From Drosophila pseudoobscura (Eukaryota; Arthropoda; Insecta; Diptera; Drosophilidae): a stretch of DNA of 64,000 bases. Made by a program: the position numbers and the translations under genes. Below, in pieces: positions 39,601 to 51,968 of the stretch. The stretch lies in contig NC_046681.1 in assembly GCF_009870125.1 (NCBI RefSeq), forward strand, positions 7,081,001 to 7,145,000. The letters run 5' to 3'. Numbering within the stretch: the first letter of the stretch is position 1; every line of letters begins with the position of its first letter. A model generated the notes under the pieces. It searched no databases and was not told the origin of the DNA. It saw nothing but the letters and a program-made list of their open reading frames with translations.

Positions 39601-41134
39601 CAGGTCTCTCTGTCTCTGTCACTGTCTTTGATTTGCTTTGAATTTTTCCCCTTTTGTTTTTCAATTTTCTCGATCATTTCCCTTTGGGTTGATTGCTTTT
39701 TAATGAAGTTTCGGTGGGGAATGTGTAACGAAACTTGTGTCTGGCATTTAGATGCGATAATTATGGAATACAAGACGCAATTTGCATTCAAATCTTCCAC
39801 TTAAGAGGGGTAGAGGGAGGGTCTCTGGTCTCTAGTTTGTAGTTGATTTAAATTGGAGCAAAAGGTGAATGAAAGATGCCCGAAAGAGCCACCAATTAAG
39901 GAAACACAAGGCACAGATAACATGCGGGAAAATGTGAATGAAGTGGGAAGGGGGAAGGTGCTTTCGCCCCCCCTTGAAAGTCCCTGCCAAAACCCACAAA
40001 TCTCCCATCTACCCTGTCCGACAGGCGGACTCAAAACAACTGCCTCCTGGCCAACAAAAAAATGTGTCCAACTTGTCAGAGCTTCCTGCTGTTACTCCCC
40101 CCAGCCCCCGAGCCCCCAAGCCCCATCGTCAATTTAATTGAAACGCCCACGTCATAAAGTTTGAGGCAGTTTGTCCGTCTGTCTCCCTGGATGGGAGGGG
40201 GGTGGGATGGGAGGGGGGAGGAGGCCATTGCGTGTTCCAATGTTTGCCATTTGCACCCACGCCCACTTAAAGAAAACCCCCAACTTGGACTCCAAAGAGG
40301 ACTCCTCCCCCACTCCCGGGCGAGCACCCATTGAGGCCCGAATGCCGAATGCAAGCGGGCACTAAATTTCGGTTAAAAATTATTGTTATTACACCGAAAT
40401 CGTTTATTATTAATTTTAATGTATGTACAGAGCCCGGCAGAAGGGGGTGGGGGGGTTCCACGTTGCGTGACGCTCCCCAGGGCGGGGGCGGGGGCGGGGG
40501 CGGGCACGGGGACGCGACTTGTGCATCCAGAAATAAACCGAATCCGATGCCGCGTCACGTGACTCATCCAAGCCGCCGCCGCCGCAGACGGACCACATCA
40601 GTCGTCCTGTCCAGCGCTTCCTGGTTCCTGGTTCGCTCTTCGCTCTTTTATTGGTTTCTGTTTCTGTTTCTGTTTTCGTTTCGGTTGTTTTCCGAAGGAC
40701 ACGCCCGACTGCGACTGGCAGTGGGTGCAGCTCCTGTCTGGGTCCTGGTGCCACGGGGGAGAGGGGCGGACAGGCGAGGGCACGCGTCGAATTCCCAATC
40801 CTCCCCTGCATCGAATCAGCCTTGTACGAGGATGTGCGTTTTTCTGCCTAATTGAAAAGGCGAGCAAACTTTGTTGTGCCCCCTCCGCCCCCCGCCCGCG
40901 CTCGTGCCTCATTTATAATTATTTTCCTCTAGAGTGGGTCTAGCGCCAACAGGTAGTGCACTGCGAGAAATTAAAGCTGCGGGAATCGGAATATTCCATA
41001 AATGATAAGCACTTCTATGCGATTAGAGGGATTCGATTTTTGAGACTTTGTATCTCATGATTCTTTGCCGATTTATATATAGTAATTCATAGAAATATCA
41101 GAGGATCATTAATTGGTTTTCAATAGTTTTTTAT
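33696..41134. other. Intergenic stretch, no gene seen
   Basis: No supported gene. Short repeats include TAGTCCG x3 around 33,931-33,955, GGCTCTGACTGTGGCTCTG units at 34,438-34,480, CGGCCCAA units near 35,180, CTCTGCGG units around 36,270-36,300, CACATC units near 36,893, CACAGC units near 38,050 and GGGGGC units at 40,481-40,504. Frames above 130 codons (33,882-34,421; 35,159-35,668; 35,906-36,448; 38,539-39,132; 40,331-40,855) have no recognisable domain and are crossed by comparable opposite-strand frames. Confidence 0.5.
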
Positions 41135-41335
41135 AAGGTGTGCCAACAATTTTTCGTTTAAAAAAATATTACAAAATAATGCCATAAATTCAGGCTTTAA
41201 AAATGAGACAATCTTATAGAAAATTGTTTAATTTATCGGGTAAATTTATATTTTCTTTTGAAAATCGCGATGGAAAAGGTCTTAAAACAGCAGTAAACTG
41301 ACAACTGATTGCTGTGCCAACATATTGTAGTGTTG
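41135..41335 (+). repeat. Dispersed repeat family A, copy 2
   Basis: Starts at AAGGTGTGCC and runs through CAATCTTATAGA, TTTTGAAAATCGC, ATGGAAAAG and GCAGTAAACTGA to GCTGTGCCAACA. This copy is not interrupted by a transposon and so shows what copy 1 looked like before insertion. The right terminus is decayed. Confidence 0.7.
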
Positions 41336-41489
41336 TGTTCTATATTTTGGGTATATCTGTGTGGTATTGTATTGTGTTTTATATAGTGCTCTAGCATCTG
41401 GAATCCAGGTAATAGTAAATGGAACTTTAATAAAGATTTTTGTATGTAATTTTCGAATTGGTGGACCATATTTATTGTATTTATATTTA

Positions 41490-41905
41490 TTTATGGGCAT
41501 ATCCGTGGGAATTTCAAACGAGGCCAACAAATTAAAAGCCAAGCCTCTCTCTGCTCGGCAGCGAGAGATGCCCAAAAGTACTTAATCATTCCCATTTCAA
41601 TTGGGACAAAAGTTCGAAATTATTTTCTAAATTGATTGAAATTCGGCTAAAAATAAATTAAGTTATAATAAAAATTTAAAATAAATTTTATGATTTAATT
41701 TGTATATAAAAATTTATATATAAGAATGTTTTTTATTAATAATTAAGTTTATTAATTAAAATAAATTTAAAAAAAAAAATTTCCTTATTAAAAAAATTAA
41801 AATTAAAAAAAAAAAAAATTATAATCGCTATAATCCGTGAATCATCCCTGAATTGAAGCAATTGGCATATCATTCCATTAACTTTGATCGGAAAACCTTT
41901 TAATA
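41490..41905 (+). repeat. AT-rich dispersed repeat family B, copy 2
   Basis: Aligns with the reverse complement of 32,965-33,695 through CGAGG..AACAAATTAAAAGCC, TTTTATGATTTAATTT, ATAATCGCTATAAT and CATTAACTTTGATC..GAAAAC. It is about 300 bp shorter because the A/T tracts are contracted. It contains the first copy of the 47-bp direct repeat. Confidence 0.65.
41545..41591 (+). repeat. 47-bp exact direct repeat, copy 1
   Basis: Begins CTCTCTCTGCTCGGCAGCGA and ends AAGTACTTAATCATTC. It is identical to 42,337-42,383 over all 47 bases. Confidence 0.9.
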
Positions 41906-42336
41906 ATCAACAAAAGATGGCTTCTTTGGTATTTTTCGGTATTTTTCTAGTCATTTTTTTCTCTACTATTTTCTCCCACAAGAAAGCTGATTCCTGATGA
42001 ATGTTTTTCCTTTGAGTCTCTCTTAAATATTCGATTGTTATCCCTGAATTTCTCCCAGTGTAGCCAGCGATAGGGTTGCACCCTGTAGAGATAGTTCGCG
42101 GCAGCGCGGGCCTTCGGGGTGGGTGTGTTGCTGGGTTTTATGTAAATTGTGACAGCCATAGAAAGCTGATCCGGCACAAAATGCACAAAAACGTAAACGT
42201 GAAGGCAGTTTCCAGCTTGCTGCAAGTTCCATCGATGCACTTCCACGGGACCGCGAACAGATGACTGAAGGACGGAGGGACGGAGGGACGGACGGCAGGC
42301 AGGAGCCGAGGGTGGAGTTGGAACGAAAGGCCCTGG

Positions 42337-42383
42337 CTCTCTCTGCTCGGCAGCGAGAGATGCCCAAAAGTACTTAATCATTC
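42337..42383 (+). repeat. 47-bp exact direct repeat, copy 2
   Basis: Identical to 41,545-41,591, at a distance of 792 bp. Flanking bases differ on both sides. Such perfect identity next to diverged repeats implies a recent duplication. Confidence 0.9.
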
Positions 42384-44273
42384 TGTACGCTAAATTAATC
42401 AAGTGGCTTAGTCCTGGGCCAGGACTCGTCTAGGGCTGGTGCTGGTGCGGGGGCTGGTGCGGGGGCGGGGGCGGGGGCTCTGTTTTTAATTTGTGCAGCT
42501 CATGGAATATTCAAGCGGCGGCAGCATATGGCCGCGGCCCTAGTCATGCAATCCTTGCCAGGACGGCCCTGGCTGCATATTGTAATTTTGGGCAAAAACA
42601 AGTCGGAAATTAAAAATCCACCTTCGGCAGTCATCTGGCCTCAGCAGCAGCAGCAGCGGGCGGGCGGGCCAGAGTCCTTTGAAGCCTGCCCTTCCATGAA
42701 TTGGAGTTCCAGCCATGATTAATCGAGCTCATCTGTTGTCTAGGAGATGTTACCTTTCACCTTTCACCGCTAATGCCCGTGAAGACATTAAAGAAGAACA
42801 GCTTGGATCGCAGCGGAGCGAAGCAACAGGTTCAGGAGTGTCCGGGGACTAGGAATTTTAAATCATGGCGACAATTGCCAGGCACCGAAAACGGTAAGCA
42901 AATTGGTAAGAAGGAGGCACCAGGCAGCAGGCGACTTGTTAGCCCGGCTCGATGGCATTCCTGGCATCTTAAGTACGCCTACAAGAACATGTAAATAGAC
43001 TTTCGGTATCGAAACAGGAACATGGTATGCAATTTGCTCGTTTGACACTTGAAATATGTGGCAACAATACGAATGCGATGCGAGGAGGAGGCAACCGGCA
43101 ACCAACCGCAAATTTTCGCATTTCGCAGTCGCAGTCGCAGTTGCAGTCGCATTGCAATGTTGGCTGGTTTATAGGCAAATGTCAGACAACAACCTCGTCG
43201 GAGGCGGTGACAATGACAGGCCAAGCCACAGCGAGGGGGGACGGGGCGGCATCGCTGGGGAGCTGGCTAACTGGCGACGACAAGTGGCCGAGACAGGAGT
43301 AGCCGCCAGAGCCGCCAGAGCCGCCTGGATCAGCCTGTCTAGCTGCCACTGCTGATCGCCGGCTTGAACTTTGAACCCGCACAAAATATGCGGCCAACTT
43401 GTTTCCAATGCACGCCCCGAGGCCCAGCGAACGCCCCCGACTGGCTGTGGGCATACCCTGCAAATGGGAATGGCAATGGAAATGGCAATGGGTATCCCCA
43501 CAGCATCCTCTGGGTTCTGGGGCTCTGGTGGATTTCCTATTTGGTTGCTGCTATCGAAGCTGAGTGAATTTGTATGTTCACAGTTCTAAAGAGCGGGCGC
43601 GAAAGTGAACAACGCCTGGTGGTCGAGGCTCCAGAGTGGAGCGGGGGGCCGGAGGAGGCAGGCTCCTTTGCCTCCTTACAATGGCTTAAGAATACCGCTA
43701 TCATTATTCTTTAGGCCCGGGCCCGGGCCGCCGCGGCGGTGGCACAACTCCTTGGCCACCGACTCTAACCTCTGGCCACCGCCATTCGCCTCCCACTGCC
43801 GCCTTGCCGCCGCCCTGCGCCCCCCCCGACCTCATCTGGATTCTCATTTTAATGAACCGTCGTTCTATTTTTCGCTGATCTTTCGCCACTAATAGGAACG
43901 TGTTCACGTCGTCGTCGTTGGCGTTGTCGTCGGCCTGGTCTCTGGGTCCCTTGCTCGGGCCCGATCGGTGGCTGGTGGCTGGTGGCTGGTGCCTCCTTTG
44001 GCCAGACAACAAACTGGGAGCCAACGGCAGCTAAAAATCTATGAGGACGCCTTACAAACTATGCTTAAGTGATTGTCAAGTTAGGCTTTTAATTTATCAT
44101 CCATAGACAAGGCGAGAGTTGTCGGTGGACTGGCCGGTCGCCGCTTGCCGCTTGCCGGTCGTCGGTCGAGGGCCTAAGTAGAGGTTACGCCTGGGTTAGG
44201 CAGCGTTTTTGCCATCCTCAACTAGGCTGGCTTCAAAGGGTATTCGGGGTAGGCAGGGTTTGTGGCTCAGCAG
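42384..44273. other. Intergenic, no gene seen
   Basis: No gene is supported. Contents include GGTGCGGGGGC units at about 42,440-42,478, CAGTCG hexamers at 43,125-43,150, AATGGC/AATGGA units around 43,465-43,490, and the GC palindrome GCCCGGGCCCGGGC near 43,713. Confidence 0.5.
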
Positions 44274-44334
44274 GCCACAAAAGGAGGTATGTCTGGGGGA
44301 GTCTTTGAGGGGACAGACATACCTTTTGGGTGGC
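44274..44334 (+). other. 61-nt imperfect hairpin
   Basis: The arms pair as GCCAC / AAAAGG / TATGTCTG on the left with CAGACATA / CCTTTT / GTGGC on the right, 19 base pairs broken by small bulges, around a purine-rich loop of about 18 nt. Size and stem length fall in the range of fly pre-miRNAs, but I recognise no known miRNA seed. A chance or relic inverted repeat is equally possible. Confidence 0.4.
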
Positions 44335-44782
44335 ATAAACATATCTGGATTGGGTCTTATTTGAAGGATGAAAGACTCAAGATTATAGACAATATCTTGG
44401 CGTTGATTGTGGGCAAGTTTTATCTGAATATTCTCCATGAATCCAATGAATGGCCCACAGGGTACTCCCCCCGTCGCATACCCTGCCCGGAAGTGGCCGG
44501 GGCTTTCTTTTGGGATCCACCAAGTGTTTGCATTGCATAATCTTTGTTCTTGGAGCTTGGGTGTCCTCTCGGATGGCCCCTGCCCCTGGCTGCTGCTGCT
44601 GGAGCGTTCCACATTCCGGCATAATTGATTTTAAAGCGACTCTTGGCTAATAAATCGTAACTTTATCGCTTTTCGTTGTAAAATGTTGCTGGAGCCCTCC
44701 GTGGCCCCCCACCCACCCACCCCCCCTCCGAAGCGGGCTCCTTGTTGATAGCACTTGCTGCTCCTGCAGCTTCTTTTTGGGG

Positions 44783-44818
44783 GCGGCCAGGCGGCCAGGC
44801 GGCCAGGCGGCCAGGCGG
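44783..44818. repeat. 9-bp tandem repeat (GGCCAGGCG x4)
   Basis: Four perfect 9-bp units in succession. Confidence 0.9.
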
Positions 44819-45033
44819 CAGCGATTGCCCAATAAATAATGATAGCGAAATGCAAGAAAAGCTTTTCACATTTTCGCTCCCTTAAGAGAGGGGAGGGAGG
44901 GTGGAGGAGGGACTGCCGACTGCCGCAGATACTTTATCCGAAATGCTGCACTTGACGACGTTGAACAAATTTCTGGCTCGTTTATGGTCAAATGGCATGG
45001 CACCAGACACTGCGGCAGCCAGAGACCTGCACC

Positions 45034-45080
45034 GTGCCACCACGCCACCACGCCACCACGCCACCACGCCACCATGCCAC
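45034..45080. repeat. 8-bp tandem repeat (CCACCACG x5)
   Basis: Five near-perfect 8-bp units with one substitution in the last (CCACCATG). Confidence 0.9.
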
Positions 45081-47252
45081 ACGGCCAGGTCCGCCAATTA
45101 TCCGTACAAGCTGCGGTTTCGGCGAGGTTTTCCACACCCGCGCAGTGCCCCATCAGATCCCGAGGAGTTTACAAGTTACTTTGCCTGGCCGTGGCCCCAA
45201 TGTCCAGCTTTCCCCCCTCTCTAGCTCTCGGGCAGGGCAGGGCCTAAAGTGCTCCGGCCTGTTGTTGCCTTTGTCGCCTGCCTTTTGTTGCCTGCTGCCT
45301 GCTGCCTGTTGGGGCTCTGCTGTTGGAGCCTGTTGCTACGATATCTTGGCCAGCTTGTCCCGAGACTTTTATCCTATGCGTCTGCATAATCTGCTCTTCT
45401 TGTTCTGTTCCTTCTCCTGCTCCAGCTCCTGCCTGCCTGCTCCCTGCTCCCTCGTCCCTGCTCTCTGTGTCCGCCGTGTGTTTTCTGTTGTATTTTATCG
45501 CAAAAATACTACTTGAGTAGCTTTATGGCCCATGTAGGCCAATAAAAAGCTGACAAAACAATATTCCCCCACCCCTCCCCCCTGTGTCGGAGCGGAGCCT
45601 GGCTAAAATAGAGGCCACCAAACGAGCCAACAAAATCTACATACAAACTAATTTCGGTTGCCTTTTTCCCAGAAATTGATCGCCTGGCCTTTGTTCTACG
45701 AGTATCTATGTATCTGGCAGATGTGCTGTGGTGCGAAGGGGGGGGATACGGAGCCCACAAACAGGGTATCCTATGATACAGGGTACTCCAGGGCCCAGCA
45801 GCCATCTGTATTCCACCTTTGGAGCCCCCTTTGGAGCCCCCCTTTGGGTATTTTATTAATCTAATATGCACGCCCGTTGTGCCAATAAAGTTGCTACATT
45901 TTACGCTAGCCGCCCGACGAGGGCGTGGCTGGAGCCCCGTCCGAAGCGGCTTAAATCAAATGGAAAGAATGGAAACTTCTCAACGCTTTTCGGCGTATTT
46001 TTTGGGCGCCGCGGCAGCCGGACAGAACAGGAAATATAATTTAGATCGACTCGAAAGCGCGGCATGTGGTAATTAAAAGGGCAGAGCAGGTACCTATGCT
46101 GCCGCATGGGAGAAGGTGGGCGTGCCACCACGGTAGCTATTAGTTCGAGGAGATTACCACGATTCGAGAAGACCCCAGAAGGGGGGGCCATGGGGCTCCG
46201 CAGCCTCCGAAAGCGATGTTCCCACCAGCGACCAGCGGCGAGTGGTTTTGTCAATGCCAAAAATCGAATGACACAAAGGGGAGCCGAGACCCAAATCTAA
46301 GACCATAAATAAACCCTCGCGGAAGGGTAGTGCGCAAAATAAATATGAGAAAAAAAACAGAGCTGCTAACAAGTTCCCCCCAACAACAGCAGCCCCAAGC
46401 CACGAGCAGGTAGGAAGCCAGTGAATGCTACCAACAGTGCGGTACTATGGTCAAAAAGACGGAGTTTTAGTGGCAGAAATAGGTATGGTGGTTTGGAGAA
46501 GAATTCCCTCTATAAAAGCAGATATAACATTGTATTTTCACATGCAAAGATCTCCCTCTGAAGGCACACAAGACCATCCTTTTGTCCCTGTAAAAAAAAC
46601 GAAGTAATCGATGTCCTTCCGATTTGGTTCGATCTATTCGGAAGGTAAACACTTAACACACTTCCTAGAAGGCGGTACTGGGTCTGTGTCCCGATAGCGA
46701 GGGAGCAGAATCATCGTCCAACGCCCCGGGAGAGTCCTCTCAGTATTCAGTTGTCCGCCGTCGTTTTAGTTCCAATCAATCAACCCTGTATCACTAAAAA
46801 CCCCATCAGAGCTACAAAACTATAAAACTCTTGCCTTAAATGCCAATAAACACTCCATTAATTATTATATATTTTTCATACACGAAGTCGAAGGGCTTTT
46901 CTGTGTTATTATTTCTTTAAAATTTATACAACTTAAGAGGGCCAAAGTGATGTTTAAAATAGTATCTCCTCAAGGTAGAAGAAGCCTTCAAATTTTGTAT
47001 TAAATGTAGCTTTGGCCTTTGATTGAGGCGATAGATGTCCCTGCTTCCATGCTGTTTTTTCAGTGATTTAATGTTAATGGAATGGACAAAAGTAATCTAT
47101 AAACTAGTTCATCAGGAAGGCTTTTCGTTTTCGTTTTAAGGCTCTCCAGTTTTCACATATTTTTGCTGTTTGCAACAAAACGATTTTTTTTCCGAGCCAA
47201 ATTTGAGGTTGGGTTAAAAATCGTAACTTAAAATATAGTTTTAGCCCATATA

Positions 47253-47490
47253 CAGTGCCTGACATAAGTGTTGGCACTGCAATAACTTTTCTGTTTACTG
47301 CTGAGAACTTTTGCAACGCGAATTTCGGAAGAAAATATAATTTTTTATCCGAAAAATTATTTATCTTTTTAAAGTATTCATTTTATAATATTTTTATACA
47401 TTTTTATCTTGTTTATATATTTTTATAATTTTTATAAGCCTGACTTTATTGTATTATTTTCACATTTTGTAAACGAAAAATGTCTAATTT
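47253..47490 (-). repeat. Dispersed repeat family A, copy 3
   Basis: The reverse complement matches copies 1 and 2: TTTTTCGTTTAC, a TTTTTCGGATAAAAAATT block, TTATATTTTCTTCCGAAATT, GTTGCAAAAGTTCT and GCAGTAAAC, ending GTGCCAACACTTATGTCAGG then CACTGTA. The clean CAGTGCC terminus beside TA is the best view of the family's end. Confidence 0.7.
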
Positions 47491-50400
47491 ATATATATAT
47501 ATTTATTTATAAATCTATAAAAAATAACTATACAAATCAATATTGAATTTCTTTGATTTTAGCTTTTACGCTTACAAAAAAAGCAAAAAAGGAGGAAAAA
47601 AATACAGCATCAACAGAAATTAGCAGAGAAAATAGTAAGTAATTTTTTAATATTTTATTAAAATAATAGTTAAAAATAAAATGCATAATTTATTTAATAT
47701 TTGTAATATTTACAACAGCCACAACAGAAATCTAAAATTTGCCATTAGTCACTGCAATTCCCAATAATTATAGACTTTAAATTCCTTTAAATAATACGAA
47801 AAACTGCACCTAAAAATATGCCAAAAATATCGTGCTTCTCGTGACCACAGTGCGGTGGCAGGTAGTCCTCCCTTAGGACTATCGAGTACCCCTTGAGGGA
47901 AGCCTCTTACCGACCCTTGGAGCCACTCACCCCCTAGAATACTTCCGCCACTACCAGTTCGCACTCGGGCCTGGCATACCCTGATACCCTCTAGCGCGGG
48001 GGGCCTCCACAGGCATCCCCAGGCAGCCTCTTGGCCAAGTATACATCGCACATCGCGCTACCAAAAGATCAAACGCAGACATGTCCGCGGCAGCTTTTGA
48101 TAATTTTTTCCAAGACTCGACATTTCTCATATGGGTTTTTGTTTCTTCTGTTTTCGGTTTTGCTGTTTTGCTGTTTGCTTTAATATTGTATGTTTTTTTT
48201 TTTTTTGAGTCTTTGTTTTTGCGCAACTGGCGCTCGGATCCGATCCGTGGCTGAGGATCTCGGCATCATTAAATTAAAACGAAATTTAAACAATTTCACT
48301 GAAAATTATACACAATGAAGAAGCCGAAAGTCGGCGTCGGAGTCGGAGTCGGAGTCGCGGACCGAGAAGACAACCTGTCTTGGCGTCCCCCATGGGCCGT
48401 GGGGCATGGTCCATGCCTGGCCGGCCGGCTGTCAGTCATCGGGCAGAAGCAGAAGACGGCCCAAAGACAGGTTGATTACTGTTAAAATTATCACTGATTG
48501 TGATAAGCGATAACTGTGGGCACGTCAGGGCGATGATGGGGCTGCGGCTGTGGCTGGGGCTGGGGGGATGAGTCTTTGGTTTGTTTGCTCTCGCTCGGCA
48601 GCTCCCCGGAAAGTGGAGGGCATAACGAATTGTTACAGAGTCAAATGGAGCGGCTCGTTAGGCCAACAAGTTAATGTGCATCATGTTCGAGGCTGTCCGC
48701 TCTCCGCTGTCCGCTCTCGGAGTCGCCTTCTGATATGTTAATAAGTAGATGCCACGCCAGCCAGTGGCAGTGAGGGATCCGTGGGGATACGGAAACAAGT
48801 GTTTGCGAACACCTACATCTGAGACCTGGGACCTGGGACCAGGTAGAGGCTGCATCGAAGAGAAAGTCAGGTGTGGAATGCCGCGGCGTGGAGGAGCGTG
48901 GGAAATGCAAATGGAGTGCCTTTTTGTTTAATTGGATCACCTTGGAATGAAGGAGAATTAGAAGAGGCCTGCAGCCGCAGCTCCTTCATGAAACGCGCTC
49001 CAAATATGGCGTCAAATCGGCGACAAAGCACCCACCAATGGGGGCTAATCCCCGCAACAGAAGGCCATTAAAAGCGTCACGGCTTCAACACAAAGAAAAC
49101 CTCATATCGCGGAGCAGAAGCGGCCATAAAAATTCAAATAACAAATTTAAATTATTGATTAAGATCGACGAAACAAAACACTAAAACAAACATCGAATGG
49201 GAGGCAGACAAAGGGGGAGTACTGTGGCCCAGCGGAAGGGGTATCGCCGGGGGAGTGACATTATTAATTTATTTTAATTTTGGTTCAATGGCTCTCAGAT
49301 AAAAGCCGCCATCAAAAGCAGAGTTTGCTCTTGATTGAGCGATACTTTACGAGATCCCAGGCTGGGAGGGGAGGGGACTCGCTTTGAGGGGTTTAAAGGG
49401 AGGCGAAGATGCGTCACATGAGGCGTATGAGTGATTTCTGGGAGGCCCAGAGGATGGAGGCCCAGAGGATAGAGGATAGACGACTCCTCCGCTCCACGGG
49501 CAGCCCACTTAGTGCAGACGGCATTTGCATATGAGTTCATTTAGCAGTTTTAAGAACTAGCTCCCTCCAAAAACAGACAAGCCGCCAACTCTTTTTCTCT
49601 TCGCGGAGAAACGTGTGCTAATTTACATGAGAAGAAAGATCGCATCGCCCCACATCCACATCCACATCCTCATCGACATCTTTGTTGCAAGCCCGAAAAA
49701 AACCGAAAAATAAGGAAGGCAAGAAATTAAATCAAAAGCGCGATACGGCCCACAGAGAGGCCAACCATCCAGCCCACTCCAGAGGCAGCGACGACGATGA
49801 CGGAGATGGAGATGGAGAGCGCATAGATGGCTCCTTCTTGACTCTTTGGGTGCCTTCTGGCGGTGGCACAAGTGCAGATTGCCAGCATTAGATGAAATAT
49901 TTATATTGTCCATATGAATTGAGCGTCGGCCAGAGAGTTCACTTCTCGCAGCAGGATGCCCACAGACAGAGGAGGCCAGGATCCAGGCCCTGCCACGGCA
50001 GTGGGGCACACACAAGTGTCCAGGCAAACGGGTCGGAGACGGGGTCGGAGACGCAGAGATATGGAGACCATTTCGGCAGTCACGTTTTATTTAAATATAT
50101 GCGCGTGCGGGCCGGGCAGCTGCTCCTCTTTTCGGGGCTGGTGGTGGCTACTGTTTTACCAATTTTCCGATATGAAAAAGTGGCTCAAGCTCTGGGCCTT
50201 TGGCGGCCCTGGGCGACAAGTGTGCTCGCAAAATTATGACTCCAGAGATTTAATTGCGATTTTCAATTGCCAGATTCGTGTACAGAAATTTGAAATTTCA
50301 ATTACCCGAAGATCACGCGCAATCAGCAGATCCGAGAGCTGCCTCTCTCTGGATGATTAACAATTCGGAGGCGATGATGCGGCCCCAGTGCCTCGCGTGA

Positions 50401-51968
50401 TGCCCAACACCGAAAAGCAATTGTTGCTGCTCCCCGGCTTTGGTGGGGATCCTCCTTGGGGTACCATGACTATGTCCACCGGTTTAGTCCTCTCCGAGTG
50501 CCCTTGGTGCCTCTCCGAAGGGTATTCCACAATCGTTTTGGCCTGCAAACATTTCGCTAACCGCTTTTGACACACTAGTTAGCCGGGCTCTATAATAATG
50601 GAGTGGATCGGCGTGGATCGGCGTGGAGCGGCCCCTGGAAGAGGGCTGAAAACAGGTAGCAACAGCCCCCCACTCCCATTGCAGTCTCCCATTACATTTA
50701 TTATTTATTAATAACATAATTTATTGTTTCATGGCATTCATGTGAACTTCATGAGGCTTCTGTTCCCCCCGCCCTCCCCCTCCCTGCACCTCCTCCCAGC
50801 GGATCCTCTTATTGAATTAAACGACGGCAACGGCAGCGGCAACGGCAGCGGTTCCGGATCCAGCCACCACATCGATTGCATTGCCAAACGGGGCATTAGG
50901 TCGCCTCCGATTGTTAGACGAAAAATTGGCGCTACTTTGGCGCGACTTTGGGCTCCGTTGCCGCCTCCATGGAGCCCCCCCTTCCTCCCCTTCCTCCACT
51001 CTTAAATTGCAGCAAAGATTCTTAAAGTTAATGGCCCTTCATAAATTTCGTTATGAAATATGTGCGCATTGGTTGAACCCCAGTCCCTGGCCCCCAGCCC
51101 CCCCAGCCCCCCCTCCAGCCCCCGCCAGACCGAAGGCATCTGCGGGCCTGGGTGTTTGGTTTTCCCCTGAGAAAAGTTCTCAGCCTCGCCAGTGCGCCGG
51201 GGCATTTTCCTGAGCCTCGTACTCGTCTGTGACTTGGCAAGTGGCATGACAATAAAAATTTACGATTGCTTTTATGGATTTACGAGGTTTTTGTACTCGG
51301 ACTTCTGCCGTGCTTCCACCGCAGCCACCGATGGCGATGCCCTGGCCGTTGCCGTTGCCATTGCCGTTGCCTCCTGCACGCGCTATAATTTGACGCTAAT
51401 GAGTGTCAAAGTTGATAGTTTGATTCTGGCAAATGGCATAATTGCTCGGGGACCTCTGGACTAGGAAGGGCCACAGTCCAACGGGAGTCGCCCACTCGTC
51501 TGCGGGGATAATCGAATGTCTACAAATGAGTCTCGTAGAGGCATCAAAGCACAGCATATACGTAAGTTCTGATCAGTTGTGCCGGAGATGGTACAGCATC
51601 TGCTGGAAAGTTGAGGCCTGCAATCCTAGGGTAAGTAAAGATGGCATTTCAGGTAAGTCTTTTATTAAAGTATCAGAGGTAGTTCCTTATAGTTGTGTCT
51701 CTGCATTATAGAGTGCCTTGCCAAGTCCTCAAAGGCTTTAACGAAGAGACCTTGGGGACGAAAAGGCGAAATGTCTGATCAAGTCTGACTTCAAGGCCTC
51801 TAGGAACGGAACCATGTGGCTTTAGAAGCCCCTTAATTACTATAAATAGCATTGTTAGATGTTTTTAGCATAGGCCTATCATAGGTTTATCCAAATCTGG
51901 CATCAAAGGGGCATCTAATGTCAGTATTAAGGTCTTTCCTGGTCCGCTCTGCTTCTACAGAGCAGCGC
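47491..51968. other. Intergenic, no gene seen
   Basis: No gene is supported. The left part to about 47,745 is AT-rich. TCGGAG hexamers occur at 48,329-48,357, and CGGCAA/GGCAGC units near 50,825-50,850. Frames at 47,749-48,226 and 49,623-50,360 are short and overlap on both strands. Confidence 0.5.

Larger units (their letters stand above)
44335..47252. other. Intergenic, no gene seen
   Basis: No supported gene. There is a 9-bp array GGCCAGGCG x4 (44,783-44,818) and an 8-bp array CCACCACG x5 (45,034-45,080). The frame at 44,196-44,612 (minus) is crossed by an equally long plus-strand frame with no ATG start. Composition turns AT-rich after about 46,400. Confidence 0.5.

Noticed and set aside
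44196..44612. Overlapping 138- and 92-codon frames on opposite strands.
   Set aside because: The plus-strand frame starts at GTG, neither shows a domain, and a hairpin lies inside. Without transcript evidence this is not a gene.
46610..46650. GGTTCGATCT resembling a tRNA B box.
   Set aside because: No matching A box or cloverleaf could be found around it.
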